The translations under genes and the position numbers were made by a program. From Flavobacterium branchiicola (GTDB lineage Bacteria > Bacteroidota > Bacteroidia > Flavobacteriales > Flavobacteriaceae), in contig NZ_JAGYWA010000008.1 of the NCBI RefSeq assembly GCF_018383905.1, positions 164,839 to 228,838 on the forward strand: a DNA stretch of 64,000 bases, written 5' to 3'. Positions 26,340 to 35,127 of the stretch are shown piece by piece (within the stretch, counting starts at the first letter, position 1; every line of letters begins with the position of its first letter). The notes under the pieces are model-generated. The model was not told the origin of the DNA and did no database searches. It worked only from the letters and a program-made list of their open reading frames with translations.

Positions 26340-27482
26340 ATGAAATTCAATACAAAAGTAATACATGGTGGTCAGCATCATGATCCAAGTACAGGAGCTG
26401 TTATGCCTCCGGTGTATCAAACTTCAACTTTTATTCAGACAAGTCCGGGTAAACCATTGGCTGATTATGAGTATAGCAGAGCATCAAATCCAACTCGTAC
26501 AGCCTTAGAAAACGCTTTGGCAAGTATTGAAAATGGTACTCGCGGATTGGCTTTTTCATCTGGATTAGCGGCAACAGATTGTATCTTGAGATCGTTTAAA
26601 GCCGGAGATGAAATTATTGCGATGGATGATTTATATGGAGGAACTTATAGAATGTTCTCCAGAATTTACAAAGATTCAGGAATTAAATTTCATTTTGTAG
26701 ATATGACTGATATTGCAAAATTGAAATCATTAATCAATGAAAATACAAAATTGGTTTGGGTAGAAACACCAACAAATCCTTTAATGAAACTGGCAGATAT
26801 TGAAGAAGTTGCCAAAATTACAAAAGCAAATAATATTTTGTTTGCCGTAGACAATACGTTTGCGACGCCATATTTGCAAAAACCGCTAGATTTAGGGGCA
26901 GATATCGTTATGCATTCTGCAACAAAGTATTTAGGTGGACATTCTGATGTTATTGCGGGTGCTTTAATTGTAAAAGATGAAGCTTTAGGAGATCAATTGC
27001 ATTTTCAGCAATTTGCTACCGGAGCAACATTGGGGCCAATGGATAGTTTTTTGGTTTTAAGAGGAATTAAAACACTTTCTTTAAGAGTTCAGAGACATTG
27101 TGAAAACGGAGAAAAAGTAGTAGAGTTTTTAAGCAATCATCCAAAAATTAATACCGTTTATTATCCTGGATTAAAAAGTCATCCTTTTCATGAAATTGCC
27201 AAAAAGCAAATGAAAGCTTTTGGAGGAATGGTTTCTTTTACATTTAAATCGGGTAAAAAAGAAGATTCTATTGCGTTTTTAGAGAAATTGAAAGTATTTA
27301 CTTTGGCAGAATCTTTAGGTGGAGTTGAATCTTTAGCAAATCATCCGGCTTTAATGACGCATGCTTCAATTCCTGCTGATAAAAGAGCAGAAGTTGGTAT
27401 TACTGATGATTTAGTTCGTTTAAGTGTTGGTATTGAAGATGCAGAAGACTTAATTGCCGATTTAGAACAAGCGCTTTCTTAA
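26340..27482 (+). CDS. metB: cystathionine gamma-synthase (PLP Cys/Met metabolism family)
   Basis: 380-aa PLP enzyme joining cysteine with an activated homoserine ester to give cystathionine for methionine synthesis. The PLP lysine is K196 in SATKYLGGHSD. The family's phosphate/ring contacts are visible in SSGLAATDC and VDNTFATPYLQ, and the active-site Tyr/Arg in YSRASNPTR (about 45-53). Cystathionine gamma-lyases share these motifs, so the direction of the reaction is inferred. Ends at a strong terminator. Confidence 0.9.
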   Translation: MKFNTKVIHGGQHHDPSTGAVMPPVYQTSTFIQTSPGKPLADYEYSRASNPTRTALENALASIENGTRGLAFSSGLAATDCILRSFKAGDEIIAMDDLYGGTYRMFSRIYKDSGIKFHFVDMTDIAKLKSLINENTKLVWVETPTNPLMKLADIEEVAKITKANNILFAVDNTFATPYLQKPLDLGADIVMHSATKYLGGHSDVIAGALIVKDEALGDQLHFQQFATGATLGPMDSFLVLRGIKTLSLRVQRHCENGEKVVEFLSNHPKINTVYYPGLKSHPFHEIAKKQMKAFGGMVSFTFKSGKKEDSIAFLEKLKVFTLAESLGGVESLANHPALMTHASIPADKRAEVGITDDLVRLSVGIEDAEDLIADLEQALS

Positions 27483-27500
27483 AGAAAGAAATCTCGATAA

Positions 27501-27547
27501 AAAAAATCCCAAATTCCGAAACTATCAAGTTGGAATTTGGGATTTTA
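27501..27547. terminator. bidirectional terminator between convergent genes
   Basis: AAAAAATCCCAAATTCC pairs with GGAATTTGGGATTTT. The stem sequence is nearly the same as in the terminator at 11513-11559. Confidence 0.85.
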
Positions 27548-27574
27548 TATTTTTTGGAATTTCTTTTTCAGATT

Positions 27575-28366
27575 TTAGAATTCTAAGTAGTAGATGTATC
27601 CAAAGTTAAACCATACTTGCCAATCGTTTGATTTGTTTTCTTTGTAGATATCTTTATTAGGGTTTAAACCGTCAATCCAGTCTGAAGTAAACATTTGAAA
27701 ACGAGTTTCAAACATTAAATCACTCATTGTAGTTAGCTTATAATGAACTCCCACACCACCCGTAATTGAAGCTGCAATTCCGGTTTCTGATGAAAAACCA
27801 TGAGGTCTTCCGTCTGATGGAGTTAAATATTTTCCTGGTGTAATATGAGGAAGTGTTATGTCTCCTAAATTAGAATTAATTTTTGATGAATAATAGTTCA
27901 CCATAACCCCCGCACTTAAGTACGGACTGAAGCTACCAACATTGTTTTCGAAGTCATGAACTTTTATAAAAGAGAACTCTAATTGAGATCCTAATCCAAA
28001 AACAGTAGAGCTTGCACTCATTCCTCTAAGTTGTTTAGCAAATATACTTTCTGGTTTTCTTTCAACCCATTGACCAAAGTGTTCTAAATCTACTTTACTA
28101 AAAGACAGTTCAGACCTTACTTTAAAGTGTTCAGAGAAAAAAGTTTCGTGGTTATTGGCGGCAGAAAAGTTGATAAAATGCACAATTCCAATTCCAAATC
28201 CTGTGTTTCCAACATTGGTATCAAAATTATTTCTTTCACCAAAATCAGATTGGAGGGTTACAGGACCTGCGAATATTCCTATTTCTTGCGCAAGATTGGA
28301 CTGAGCGGTCGCTGTTGTAGAGATGCCAAGGATGGCAAATAACGTGATAATTACAGGTTTGAGCAT
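27575..28366 (-). CDS. THC0290_0291-like outer-membrane beta-barrel protein
   Basis: The start at MLKPVIITLFAILGISTTATAQ is chosen because it gives a normal signal peptide; an ATG 9 codons upstream (28393) is possible. The 263-aa protein opens with SNLAQEIGIFAGPVTLQSDFGERNNF, which I recognise as the THC0290_0291 family of Flavobacteriaceae. It ends in an aromatic-rich strand (WQVWFNFGYIYYLEF) with terminal Phe, as in outer-membrane barrels. The function of the family is not known. Convergent with metB. Confidence 0.82.
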   Translation of the reverse strand: MLKPVIITLFAILGISTTATAQSNLAQEIGIFAGPVTLQSDFGERNNFDTNVGNTGFGIGIVHFINFSAANNHETFFSEHFKVRSELSFSKVDLEHFGQWVERKPESIFAKQLRGMSASSTVFGLGSQLEFSFIKVHDFENNVGSFSPYLSAGVMVNYYSSKINSNLGDITLPHITPGKYLTPSDGRPHGFSSETGIAASITGGVGVHYKLTTMSDLMFETRFQMFTSDWIDGLNPNKDIYKENKSNDWQVWFNFGYIYYLEF

Positions 28367-28593
28367 GGTATTTGGGCTTTCAAATCTTGGCAAATATATA
28401 AAAAAGGTTGTCTAAACAAAATATTAAATTCGGGTATTAAAAAATTAGTAACAAAACACTTAATTTTCTGACTTTAAGTGTAGTGATTTGATGTAAATTC
28501 CCAAGTGTAAAATTGTATTTTTATTTTTGTTTAAAAAATACTCAATTCTTCTGCGAAAGCGAAAAAAAATAACAATTCATGATCGTTTTACCT

Positions 28594-28601
28594 TATCTTT
28601 G
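28594..28601 (+). promoter_or_regulatory. -7-like box for gdhA
   Basis: TATCTTTG followed by C, a perfect TAnnTTTG match, 91 bp upstream of the gdhA ATG. The gap 28367-28692 has no ORF. Confidence 0.5.
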
Positions 28602-28612
28602 CGTGTTATTAC

Positions 28613-28624
28613 GAAAACGTTTTC
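28613..28624. promoter_or_regulatory. 12-bp palindrome GAAAACGTTTTC, LacI-type operator candidate
   Basis: A perfect palindrome with central CG, the usual form of LacI-family operators, placed 12 bp after the -7-like box. Binding there would block transcription of gdhA. No LacI-family gene is in the window. Confidence 0.4.
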
Positions 28625-28692
28625 TTAAAAGAGGTTTTCTTATTTAAAAGGTTAAAAACTTATAAACTATTATTTGAATAATTTATTTAAAA

Positions 28693-30036
28693 ATGGAACA
28701 AAAAATAAATGAATTTATGGCTCTTGTTGAGTCAAAAAATCCAAACGAGCCAGAATTTCTTCAAGCCGTTAGAGAATTTGCTGAAACTGTAATTCCGTTT
28801 ATTTCTGAACGCAAGAAATATGATGGAAAGAATATCCTTTTAAGAATCGCTGAACCGGAAAGATCAATAATATTTAGAGTTCCATGGGTAGACGATAAAG
28901 GAGAAATTATTGTAAATAGAGGTTTCAGAATTCAGATGAACTCTGCAATTGGACCTTATAAAGGAGGAATTAGATTTCACCATACTGTAAATTTATCAGT
29001 TTTAAAATTTCTTGCTTTCGAACAAGTTTTCAAAAACAGTTTGACAACTCTTCCAATGGGTGGAGGTAAAGGAGGTTCTGATTTTGATCCAGAAGGAAAA
29101 TCAGACGGAGAAATTATGCGTTTCTGCCAGTCGTTCATGACAGAATTATGTCGTCATATTGGTCCGGATCTTGACGTTCCAGCTGGAGATATTGGTGTAG
29201 GAGCAAGAGAAATTGGGTATTTGTTCGGACAATATAAAAGAATTAGAAATGAATTTACTGGAGTTTTAACTGGTAAAGGTTTGGCTTACGGAGGTTCATT
29301 AATTAGACCAGAAGCTACAGGATATGGAGTAGTATATTTTACAGATCAAATGCTTCGTACTATCGGACATGAGATTAAAGGTAAAAGAGTAGCTATTTCA
29401 GGATTTGGAAACGTAGCTTGGGGAGTAGCTTTAAAAGTAAATGAATTAGGAGGTAAAGTAGTTACTATTTCTGGACCTGACGGATACATTTATGACGAAG
29501 AAGGAATCTCTGGAGAAAAAATTGACCATATGGTTGAAATGAGAGCTACTGGAGATAACAGAGCAGAAAGATATTTAGAGAAATATCCAAATGCTATTTT
29601 CCATAAAGGAAAAAGTCCTTGGGAAGTAAAAGTAGATATCGCTATTCCATGTGCTACTCAAAATGAATTAAACGGAGACGATGCTAAGAAATTAATTGAT
29701 AATGGTGTTTTATGTGTTACAGAAGCTGCAAATATGCCTTCAACTTTAGACGCTATTAAATTGTTTTTAGATAATAAAGTACTTTTTGCTCCTGGTAAAG
29801 CTGCAAATGCTGGTGGAGTTGCTGCTTCTGGATTAGAGATGACGCAAAACTCTATTCGTTTGAACTGGACAAGTGAAGAAGTAGATTTAAGACTAAAAGA
29901 TATCATGGTTGGAATTCACAACCAATGTAAAAAATACGGTGCTGGCGAGGATGGTTATGTTAATTACGTAAAAGGAGCTAACATTGCCGGATTTGTTAAA
30001 GTAGCAGATGCTATGCTTGCTCAGGGTGTAGTATAA
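28693..30036 (+). CDS. gdhA: NADP-specific glutamate dehydrogenase
   Basis: 447-aa hexameric class I enzyme catalysing reversible amination of 2-oxoglutarate to glutamate. Substrate-side blocks are GFRIQMNSAIGPYKGGIRFH (about 76-95) and PMGGGKGGSDFDPEGKSDGE with the catalytic Lys near 125. The dinucleotide fold is at GFGNVAWG (about 236-243). Length and the SDGEIMRFCQSFMTEL segment fit the anabolic NADP type. Upstream DNA carries a promoter-like box and an operator-like palindrome, suggesting regulation. A strong terminator follows. Confidence 0.96.
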   Translation: MEQKINEFMALVESKNPNEPEFLQAVREFAETVIPFISERKKYDGKNILLRIAEPERSIIFRVPWVDDKGEIIVNRGFRIQMNSAIGPYKGGIRFHHTVNLSVLKFLAFEQVFKNSLTTLPMGGGKGGSDFDPEGKSDGEIMRFCQSFMTELCRHIGPDLDVPAGDIGVGAREIGYLFGQYKRIRNEFTGVLTGKGLAYGGSLIRPEATGYGVVYFTDQMLRTIGHEIKGKRVAISGFGNVAWGVALKVNELGGKVVTISGPDGYIYDEEGISGEKIDHMVEMRATGDNRAERYLEKYPNAIFHKGKSPWEVKVDIAIPCATQNELNGDDAKKLIDNGVLCVTEAANMPSTLDAIKLFLDNKVLFAPGKAANAGGVAASGLEMTQNSIRLNWTSEEVDLRLKDIMVGIHNQCKKYGAGEDGYVNYVKGANIAGFVKVADAMLAQGVV

Positions 30037-30053
30037 TTTAAAGCAAAAAATAG

Positions 30054-30098
30054 AAAATGCCTTCATTCGTCTCTAAGATGAATCGAAGGCATTTTTTT
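30054..30098 (+). terminator. intrinsic terminator after gdhA
   Basis: AAAATGCCTTC pairs with GAAGGCATTTTTTT, with an extended inner stem (ATTCGTCTC, GATGAAT). Confidence 0.85.
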
Positions 30099-30134
30099 AT
30101 TTAAAGAACAAAAAGCAAATACTTTGGTTTGTAG

Positions 30135-30142
30135 TATATTTG
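30135..30142 (+). promoter_or_regulatory. -7-like box for porZ
   Basis: TATATTTG, a perfect TAnnTTTG match, 21 bp before the chosen start at 30164. Confidence 0.5.
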
Positions 30143-30163
30143 TTGATTCGAATAACGATCGCA

Positions 30164-32446
30164 ATGAAGAGAATTTTTCTGTGTATTTTATTTTTATTTC
30201 TATTCCAATTTGCTTTTAGTCAGGCTAAATTGAATTGGCAGGGTTATTTTTCGTTCACTGAAATAAAAGATATTTCAGAGTCAACTTCAGTGGTATATGC
30301 TGCTTCAGAGAATGCATTGTTTTCTAAAAAAGATGCAGTAAATACAGTTAAAACAATTACCACTGTTGATGGGCTTTCTGGTCAGACGATTTCGGCAGTT
30401 TATTATAGTGAAGCATTCAAAAAAACGATTGTAGGTTATGAAAATGGTTTGATGATTGTAATCAACGAGACTGATGGCAGCATCATGAAAATTGTTGATA
30501 TTATCACTAAACAATTGGCGCCAAACTTAAAAAAAATCAATCATTTTATGGAGCATAACGGTCTGGTTTATGTTTCCTGCGATTTCGGAATTGTACAGTT
30601 TAATTTAACTACTTTGCAATTTGGAGATACGTATTTTATAGGTGATAATGGTGCAGAAATCAGTGTAAGACAAACTGCTTTTTTTAATGGATTTATTTAT
30701 GCAGCAACTTCAAGCGGTATCAGAAAAGCAGATAGTACAAACGCAAATCTGATCGATTTTAAGCAATGGTTGGTTGTAAATACAGGAAATTGGTCCAGTA
30801 TTGAAACTTTAGATACAGAGCTTATTGCCATAAATACAACAGGATATATTCATCGGTTAAATGCAAATACTTTTGTTGGGTTTTTACAGCTTTCACAGCC
30901 TGCTGTTGATATGAGATCAAAAAATCATAATTTGTTTATTACGATTCCTAGTGTGGTTTACATTTATAATAATCAAATGATTTTAAATCGTCAGATTACA
31001 AATACTCAGGTTTTAGATAATACTGTAACATTCACTTGTGCAACAAATGTTGGTAATTCGATTTATATCGGAACAAAAGAAAAAGGTTTGTTTTCTTCTG
31101 CACTTTCCGGAGCAGCAGCTTTCGAGAATAATACGCCAACAGGTCCTGCCCGAAATAATATTTTTTCATTGGATGTTACTTCAGTTTCGCTTTGGGCGGT
31201 TTACGGAGACTATGATCAATATTATAATCCGTATGATTTAGATAGTTATGGAATTAGCAAATTCAATACTTCGGGTTGGCTGAATATTCCGTATTCTGAA
31301 GTTTATGACGCAAAGTCAATGACCCGAGTTATTGTGAATCCTGCAAATGAAAAACAAGTCTATGCGAGTTCATTTTTTTCTGGATTATTAAGAATTGAAG
31401 ATGATGTTCCTAATTTTTTATACAATGAAAAAAATAGCGGATTACAATCTATTACCACAGAAGGACCAAATTATATAGATGTACGTATTAATGCGACAGC
31501 TTTTGATAAAACAGGAAATCTTTGGATAACCAATAGTCGTATTAAAAACGGATTGAAAGTTTTGAAATCAAACGGACAATGGGGAAGTTATGCTATGACT
31601 TCTATTTTAGACGATGCAGAAGCTAGTAGTTATTCCAGCATTGCTGTTGATCGAAATAATGTAAAATGGATTGGAACCAATAGAGATGGGGTTGTTGGTT
31701 TTAATGAAACTACAAATACGTTTAAAAAAATGACTTTTGGGGCCGATGCCGGAAATCTTCCAATTGCAGATGTGAGATCAATAGCAATAGATACAAAGAA
31801 TCAATTGTGGATAGGAACAACAAAAGGATTACGTGTATTGGCTAACGTAGGAAGTTTTCAAAGTGAGAATCAGCTTAAAGCAAATCCGATCATTATAACA
31901 GAGGATAATCTGGCTCAGGAATTATTATACGAGCAATTTATTACTTCAATAGCTGTTGATGGCGCAAATAATAAATGGATTGGTACGGCCGATTCCGGAG
32001 TTTTTATGGTATCGCCAAACGGACAGGAAACCAAATATCACTTTACAATAAACAATTCCCCATTACCAAGTAATGTGGTGAATGATATAAAAATTAATAG
32101 CGCTACGGGGGAAGTCTTTATTGCAACTAGTAAAGGAATGATCTCATTCAAGGGCATTGCAACCGAAGCAAATGAAGATCTGAATAACGTTTATGTTTAT
32201 CCAAATCCAGTAAGACCAACTTATTTTGGGACTGTAAAAATTGCCGGCTTATTAGATAAGGCAAATGTTAAAATCACAGATATTGAAGGAAATCTGGTTT
32301 ATGAAGCTACGTCAGAAGGAGGAACGATCGAATGGGATACAACTGCTTTTGGTCGTTACAAAGTTTCTTCCGGAGTGTATATGATTTTTATTTCGGCACA
32401 AGATGGTGGTGAAACAAAAGTCAAGAAAGTTATGATAATTAGATAA
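30164..32446 (+). CDS. porZ: PorZ-like type IX secretion protein (beta-propeller with sorting domain)
   Basis: The start at MKRIFLCILFLFLFQFAFS is used; a TTG 8 codons upstream would put codons in the promoter. The 760-aa secreted protein has a PorZ-type N-terminal propeller (WQGYFSFTEIKDISES, ALFSKKDAVNT, VDGLSGQTISA). Two-component-regulator-type propeller blades follow (RNNVKWIGTNRDGVVGFN, KNQLWIGTTKGLRVL, NNKWIGTADSGVFMV). A C-terminal T9SS type A sorting domain closes it (VYPNPVRPTYFGTVKI to KVKKVMIIR). PorZ works at the cell surface with the PorU sortase complex that anchors cargo. Next to recO, a neighbourhood I expect in Flavobacteriia. It could also be another propeller cargo protein. 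Confidence 0.82.
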   Translation: MKRIFLCILFLFLFQFAFSQAKLNWQGYFSFTEIKDISESTSVVYAASENALFSKKDAVNTVKTITTVDGLSGQTISAVYYSEAFKKTIVGYENGLMIVINETDGSIMKIVDIITKQLAPNLKKINHFMEHNGLVYVSCDFGIVQFNLTTLQFGDTYFIGDNGAEISVRQTAFFNGFIYAATSSGIRKADSTNANLIDFKQWLVVNTGNWSSIETLDTELIAINTTGYIHRLNANTFVGFLQLSQPAVDMRSKNHNLFITIPSVVYIYNNQMILNRQITNTQVLDNTVTFTCATNVGNSIYIGTKEKGLFSSALSGAAAFENNTPTGPARNNIFSLDVTSVSLWAVYGDYDQYYNPYDLDSYGISKFNTSGWLNIPYSEVYDAKSMTRVIVNPANEKQVYASSFFSGLLRIEDDVPNFLYNEKNSGLQSITTEGPNYIDVRINATAFDKTGNLWITNSRIKNGLKVLKSNGQWGSYAMTSILDDAEASSYSSIAVDRNNVKWIGTNRDGVVGFNETTNTFKKMTFGADAGNLPIADVRSIAIDTKNQLWIGTTKGLRVLANVGSFQSENQLKANPIIITEDNLAQELLYEQFITSIAVDGANNKWIGTADSGVFMVSPNGQETKYHFTINNSPLPSNVVNDIKINSATGEVFIATSKGMISFKGIATEANEDLNNVYVYPNPVRPTYFGTVKIAGLLDKANVKITDIEGNLVYEATSEGGTIEWDTTAFGRYKVSSGVYMIFISAQDGGETKVKKVMIIR

Positions 32447-32548
32447 TGTCATAATTAGAAAATTAGATAATTGTTTTGTCTAAAAACAGCTAAAAAATCA
32501 TTCCTGAAATCTAAGAAATCTAAAATCTAAGAAGTCAATTGTTCTAAA

Positions 32549-33262
32549 ATGCAAGTCAAAACAAAAGCTATAGTAATCTCATCATTAAAATTTCAGGAGA
32601 AAAGTTTGATCGTAAAATGTTTTACACTTTCAAACGGACTGAAATCTTATTTTGTGCGAGATGCTTTTTCAAGTAGAAAAGCCAGTCAGAAGATTGCTTA
32701 TTTTCAGCCTTTGTCAATTTTAGAAATTGAAGCTGTGCATAAGAATAAAGGCACTTTGGAAAACTTCAAAGAATTAAAAACAGCAGTTCCTTTTCAAACC
32801 ATTCATACCGATATCTTCAAAAGTACGATGGTCATGTTTTTGTCTGAAGTGCTTCATTACTCTATTCAGGAAGAAGAAAAAAATGAACAGCTTTTTTTGT
32901 TTTTAGAAACTGCATTAACCTGGCTGGATAATCACAGCGAGATTTCAAATTTTCATCTGATTTTGCTTTTGGAAATAACCAAATATTTGGGGTTTTACCC
33001 TGATATTTCAGAAATTAGTTTACCTCATTTTGAAATGAATGAAGGTGTTTTTACTCTTTTTCAAGGAGGAAATATGCTTTCTGAACACGAAACAAATTTA
33101 TTCAAAAGGTTGATAGATCTGAAGTTTGATAATAGTCAGAAAGTGTTTCATGTTGTAGAAAGGCAAATACTTCTTAAGATTTTGATCGATTATTACAGTT
33201 TCCATTTAGAAGGGTTTAAAAAACCAAAATCACTAGATGTTTTGAAAGAAATCTTTTCTTAA
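32549..33262 (+). CDS. recO: DNA repair protein RecO
   Basis: 237 aa. The N-terminal OB-fold domain begins VKTKAIVISSLKFQEKSLIVKCFT (about 3-26), followed by the all-helical RecO C-terminal domain (FLSEVLHYSIQEEEKNEQLF, WLDNHSEISNFHLILLLEITKYLGFYP). It mediates RecA loading on SSB-coated DNA with RecR. The zinc-binding cysteines of some RecO proteins are absent, as in many Bacteroidota. The 102-bp gap before it has ATTAGATAATT and CTAAGAAGTC repeat words. Confidence 0.92.
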   Translation: MQVKTKAIVISSLKFQEKSLIVKCFTLSNGLKSYFVRDAFSSRKASQKIAYFQPLSILEIEAVHKNKGTLENFKELKTAVPFQTIHTDIFKSTMVMFLSEVLHYSIQEEEKNEQLFLFLETALTWLDNHSEISNFHLILLLEITKYLGFYPDISEISLPHFEMNEGVFTLFQGGNMLSEHETNLFKRLIDLKFDNSQKVFHVVERQILLKILIDYYSFHLEGFKKPKSLDVLKEIFS

Positions 33263-33281
33263 TAACGGTAGACTAATTTCA

Positions 33282-33289
33282 TATATTTG
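33282..33289 (+). promoter_or_regulatory. -7-like box upstream of the 33311 gene
   Basis: TATATTTG followed by GC, a perfect TAnnTTTG match, 21 bp before the ATG at 33311. Confidence 0.5.
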
Positions 33290-33310
33290 GCACACCAAAA
33301 CCAAATTTAT

Positions 33311-34903
33311 ATGAAAAGAATAACTACTTTTTTACTTCTTATTTTAATTAATTTCACCTATTCACAATCTGTCGATTTAGATCCGCACAGTTTTAATTTA
33401 TCATACGTAACTCTTCCTCCAAAACCTGTTTTAGAGCGAAAAAACAGAACGTATTCTATGCTTGTTGATACAGGAAATGTTCCTGAATTTAAAGATGCTA
33501 AAGATCATTTGGAGTATAATGTTTCTATTGATGGATTTAAAAATGTATCGACAAATGGTTATTTTGTTGTAGATGTTAATTTATGGAATCCGATGATTAT
33601 TCTACAGGAAATTAGAAAAAACGAATATAAATCAAAGGATGACAAAGGAGTAGAGAAGATTTCGATTTCATATACTGTGATTTATAAAGTAAGAGAGATG
33701 GGAAGCTTTTCGATAAAATGTGAAGGTGATGCTTCTTTTAATAAAAAATACAGTTTAGAAAAAACCTATACGGTTGAAAATTCATTTGTAAATTATGAAG
33801 ATGCTAAAAATTTTCCCGGCTTATCTGTGGTTTCAGTTAGAAATGCATATTTAAGAAGTGTTGTGTCCGACATGGATTATAGACTGAATCATGATTATGG
33901 TTTTGTTGTTGAGCAAACCTCAGATTATCTGTGGATTTTAGATTCGAAAAAACATCCTGAATTTGACAGTAATGTAAAAGCGCTTTCAAATGTAAAAGCA
34001 GTTTTTAATAAAATGAGTTACAATGAGGATGTTGCTCCTTTAAAAGCAGAATTAGAATCGACGATTAAGTATTTTGAAGGGGTAGATAAGACTTATGTTG
34101 AAGACGAGAGAAGGCAAAGAAAGCTTCGATACGGTGCCTATTTTAATCTTGCTGCAATATATCATTATTTAGATATGCCCGATGAATCTGATATTTGGTG
34201 CGATAAGTTAATCGAGAACAAATATGATGTTACTGATGGTAAAACCATGAAGCTTAAAAACGAAAATTTAAGAGAAATTTTTGCAGTAAATCAGATTAAA
34301 ACAAGACATATAGATGTTGAGGTGAGATCAAATGGAGTTAAAGAAGAAGAGGTAGATGTTGCTAATTTTGACCCCAATTATTTCCTGAAAAATGATCCAA
34401 AATACCAATTGGTTTCTCTTGTTTTAACAACAAATGATACTGTCTCAGGATATGCAAAAATAAGAGCGATAGAGAATTTAGACCGAAAAATTGCCGTTAG
34501 TATTCCGGATGAAAATGGAAATCACAACCATATATTCAAAACCTATTTTGCAGATCAGGTTACAAAATTGATTCTTCAGGAGAACGATTTTTATTCGACA
34601 GTGTCTTTTAAAGAAGCGATAAGAGCAAGCGCAAAACCTGTTTTTAGATTTGTTCGTGAACTTTTAAACGGAAAAACGATTTCATTGTATGGTTATTTAA
34701 ACAGTGAAATAATTGTAAAAAAACAAGGCGAGGAATGGGGAGCTTCAACAAATTCACTTGGCTGGCAAATGAATACTAAAAGTAAGTTTGTAGAACTGGC
34801 AAGGCCTTGTCCTAAATTGGTAGCCAGAGCAAATGGTACAGAATTTAAGAACGATCTTAATTCGTTTAGAAAATTTGTAGAAGCATTGGATGCGTGTAAC
34901 TAA
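33311..34903 (+). CDS. secreted protein of unknown function
   Basis: The start at MKRITTFLLLILINFTYSQ gives a clear signal peptide; the in-frame ATG-like codon 8 codons earlier lies in the promoter box. 530 aa. The N-terminal half is beta-rich (DHLEYNVSIDGFKNVSTNGYF). A central segment, about 245-300, has a TPR-like helix pair (KLRYGAYFNLAAIYHYLDMPDESDIWCDKLIENK). The C-terminal half contains LVSLVLTTNDTVSGYAKIRAIEN, which looks like a small beta module. Ends in LDACN. I do not recognise the family. Monocistronic with its own promoter box and terminator. Confidence 0.8.
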   Translation: MKRITTFLLLILINFTYSQSVDLDPHSFNLSYVTLPPKPVLERKNRTYSMLVDTGNVPEFKDAKDHLEYNVSIDGFKNVSTNGYFVVDVNLWNPMIILQEIRKNEYKSKDDKGVEKISISYTVIYKVREMGSFSIKCEGDASFNKKYSLEKTYTVENSFVNYEDAKNFPGLSVVSVRNAYLRSVVSDMDYRLNHDYGFVVEQTSDYLWILDSKKHPEFDSNVKALSNVKAVFNKMSYNEDVAPLKAELESTIKYFEGVDKTYVEDERRQRKLRYGAYFNLAAIYHYLDMPDESDIWCDKLIENKYDVTDGKTMKLKNENLREIFAVNQIKTRHIDVEVRSNGVKEEEVDVANFDPNYFLKNDPKYQLVSLVLTTNDTVSGYAKIRAIENLDRKIAVSIPDENGNHNHIFKTYFADQVTKLILQENDFYSTVSFKEAIRASAKPVFRFVRELLNGKTISLYGYLNSEIIVKKQGEEWGASTNSLGWQMNTKSKFVELARPCPKLVARANGTEFKNDLNSFRKFVEALDACN

Positions 34904-34923
34904 TTTTAATTTGAAACCAAATA

Positions 34924-34958
34924 AAAAAAGACTACAGTTTATAGCTGTGGTCTTTTTT
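34924..34958 (+). terminator. intrinsic terminator
   Basis: AAAAAGACTACAG pairs with CTGTGGTCTTTTTT around a TTTATAG loop. Confidence 0.85.
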
Positions 34959-35095
34959 GCTAAAATAACAGTGATCTTGGGATGGTTTTCTTTTAAAATT
35001 ATTTAAAAACAGGGACTTCGTTGAAAATTATGTTAGAAATTACTTCAAAGTGGTCTTTTTTCTGTCATCTTTTATCTATTTCCCTCAAAATTCCT

Positions 35096-35103
35096 TACTT
35101 TCG
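35096..35103 (+). promoter_or_regulatory. -7-like box for ileS
   Basis: TACTTTCG, one change from TAnnTTTG, 24 bp before the ATG. No -33 TTG at ideal spacing and no T-box-like leader. Confidence 0.4.
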
Positions 35104-35127
35104 CACCTCGTTTAAGAAAAGGATAAA

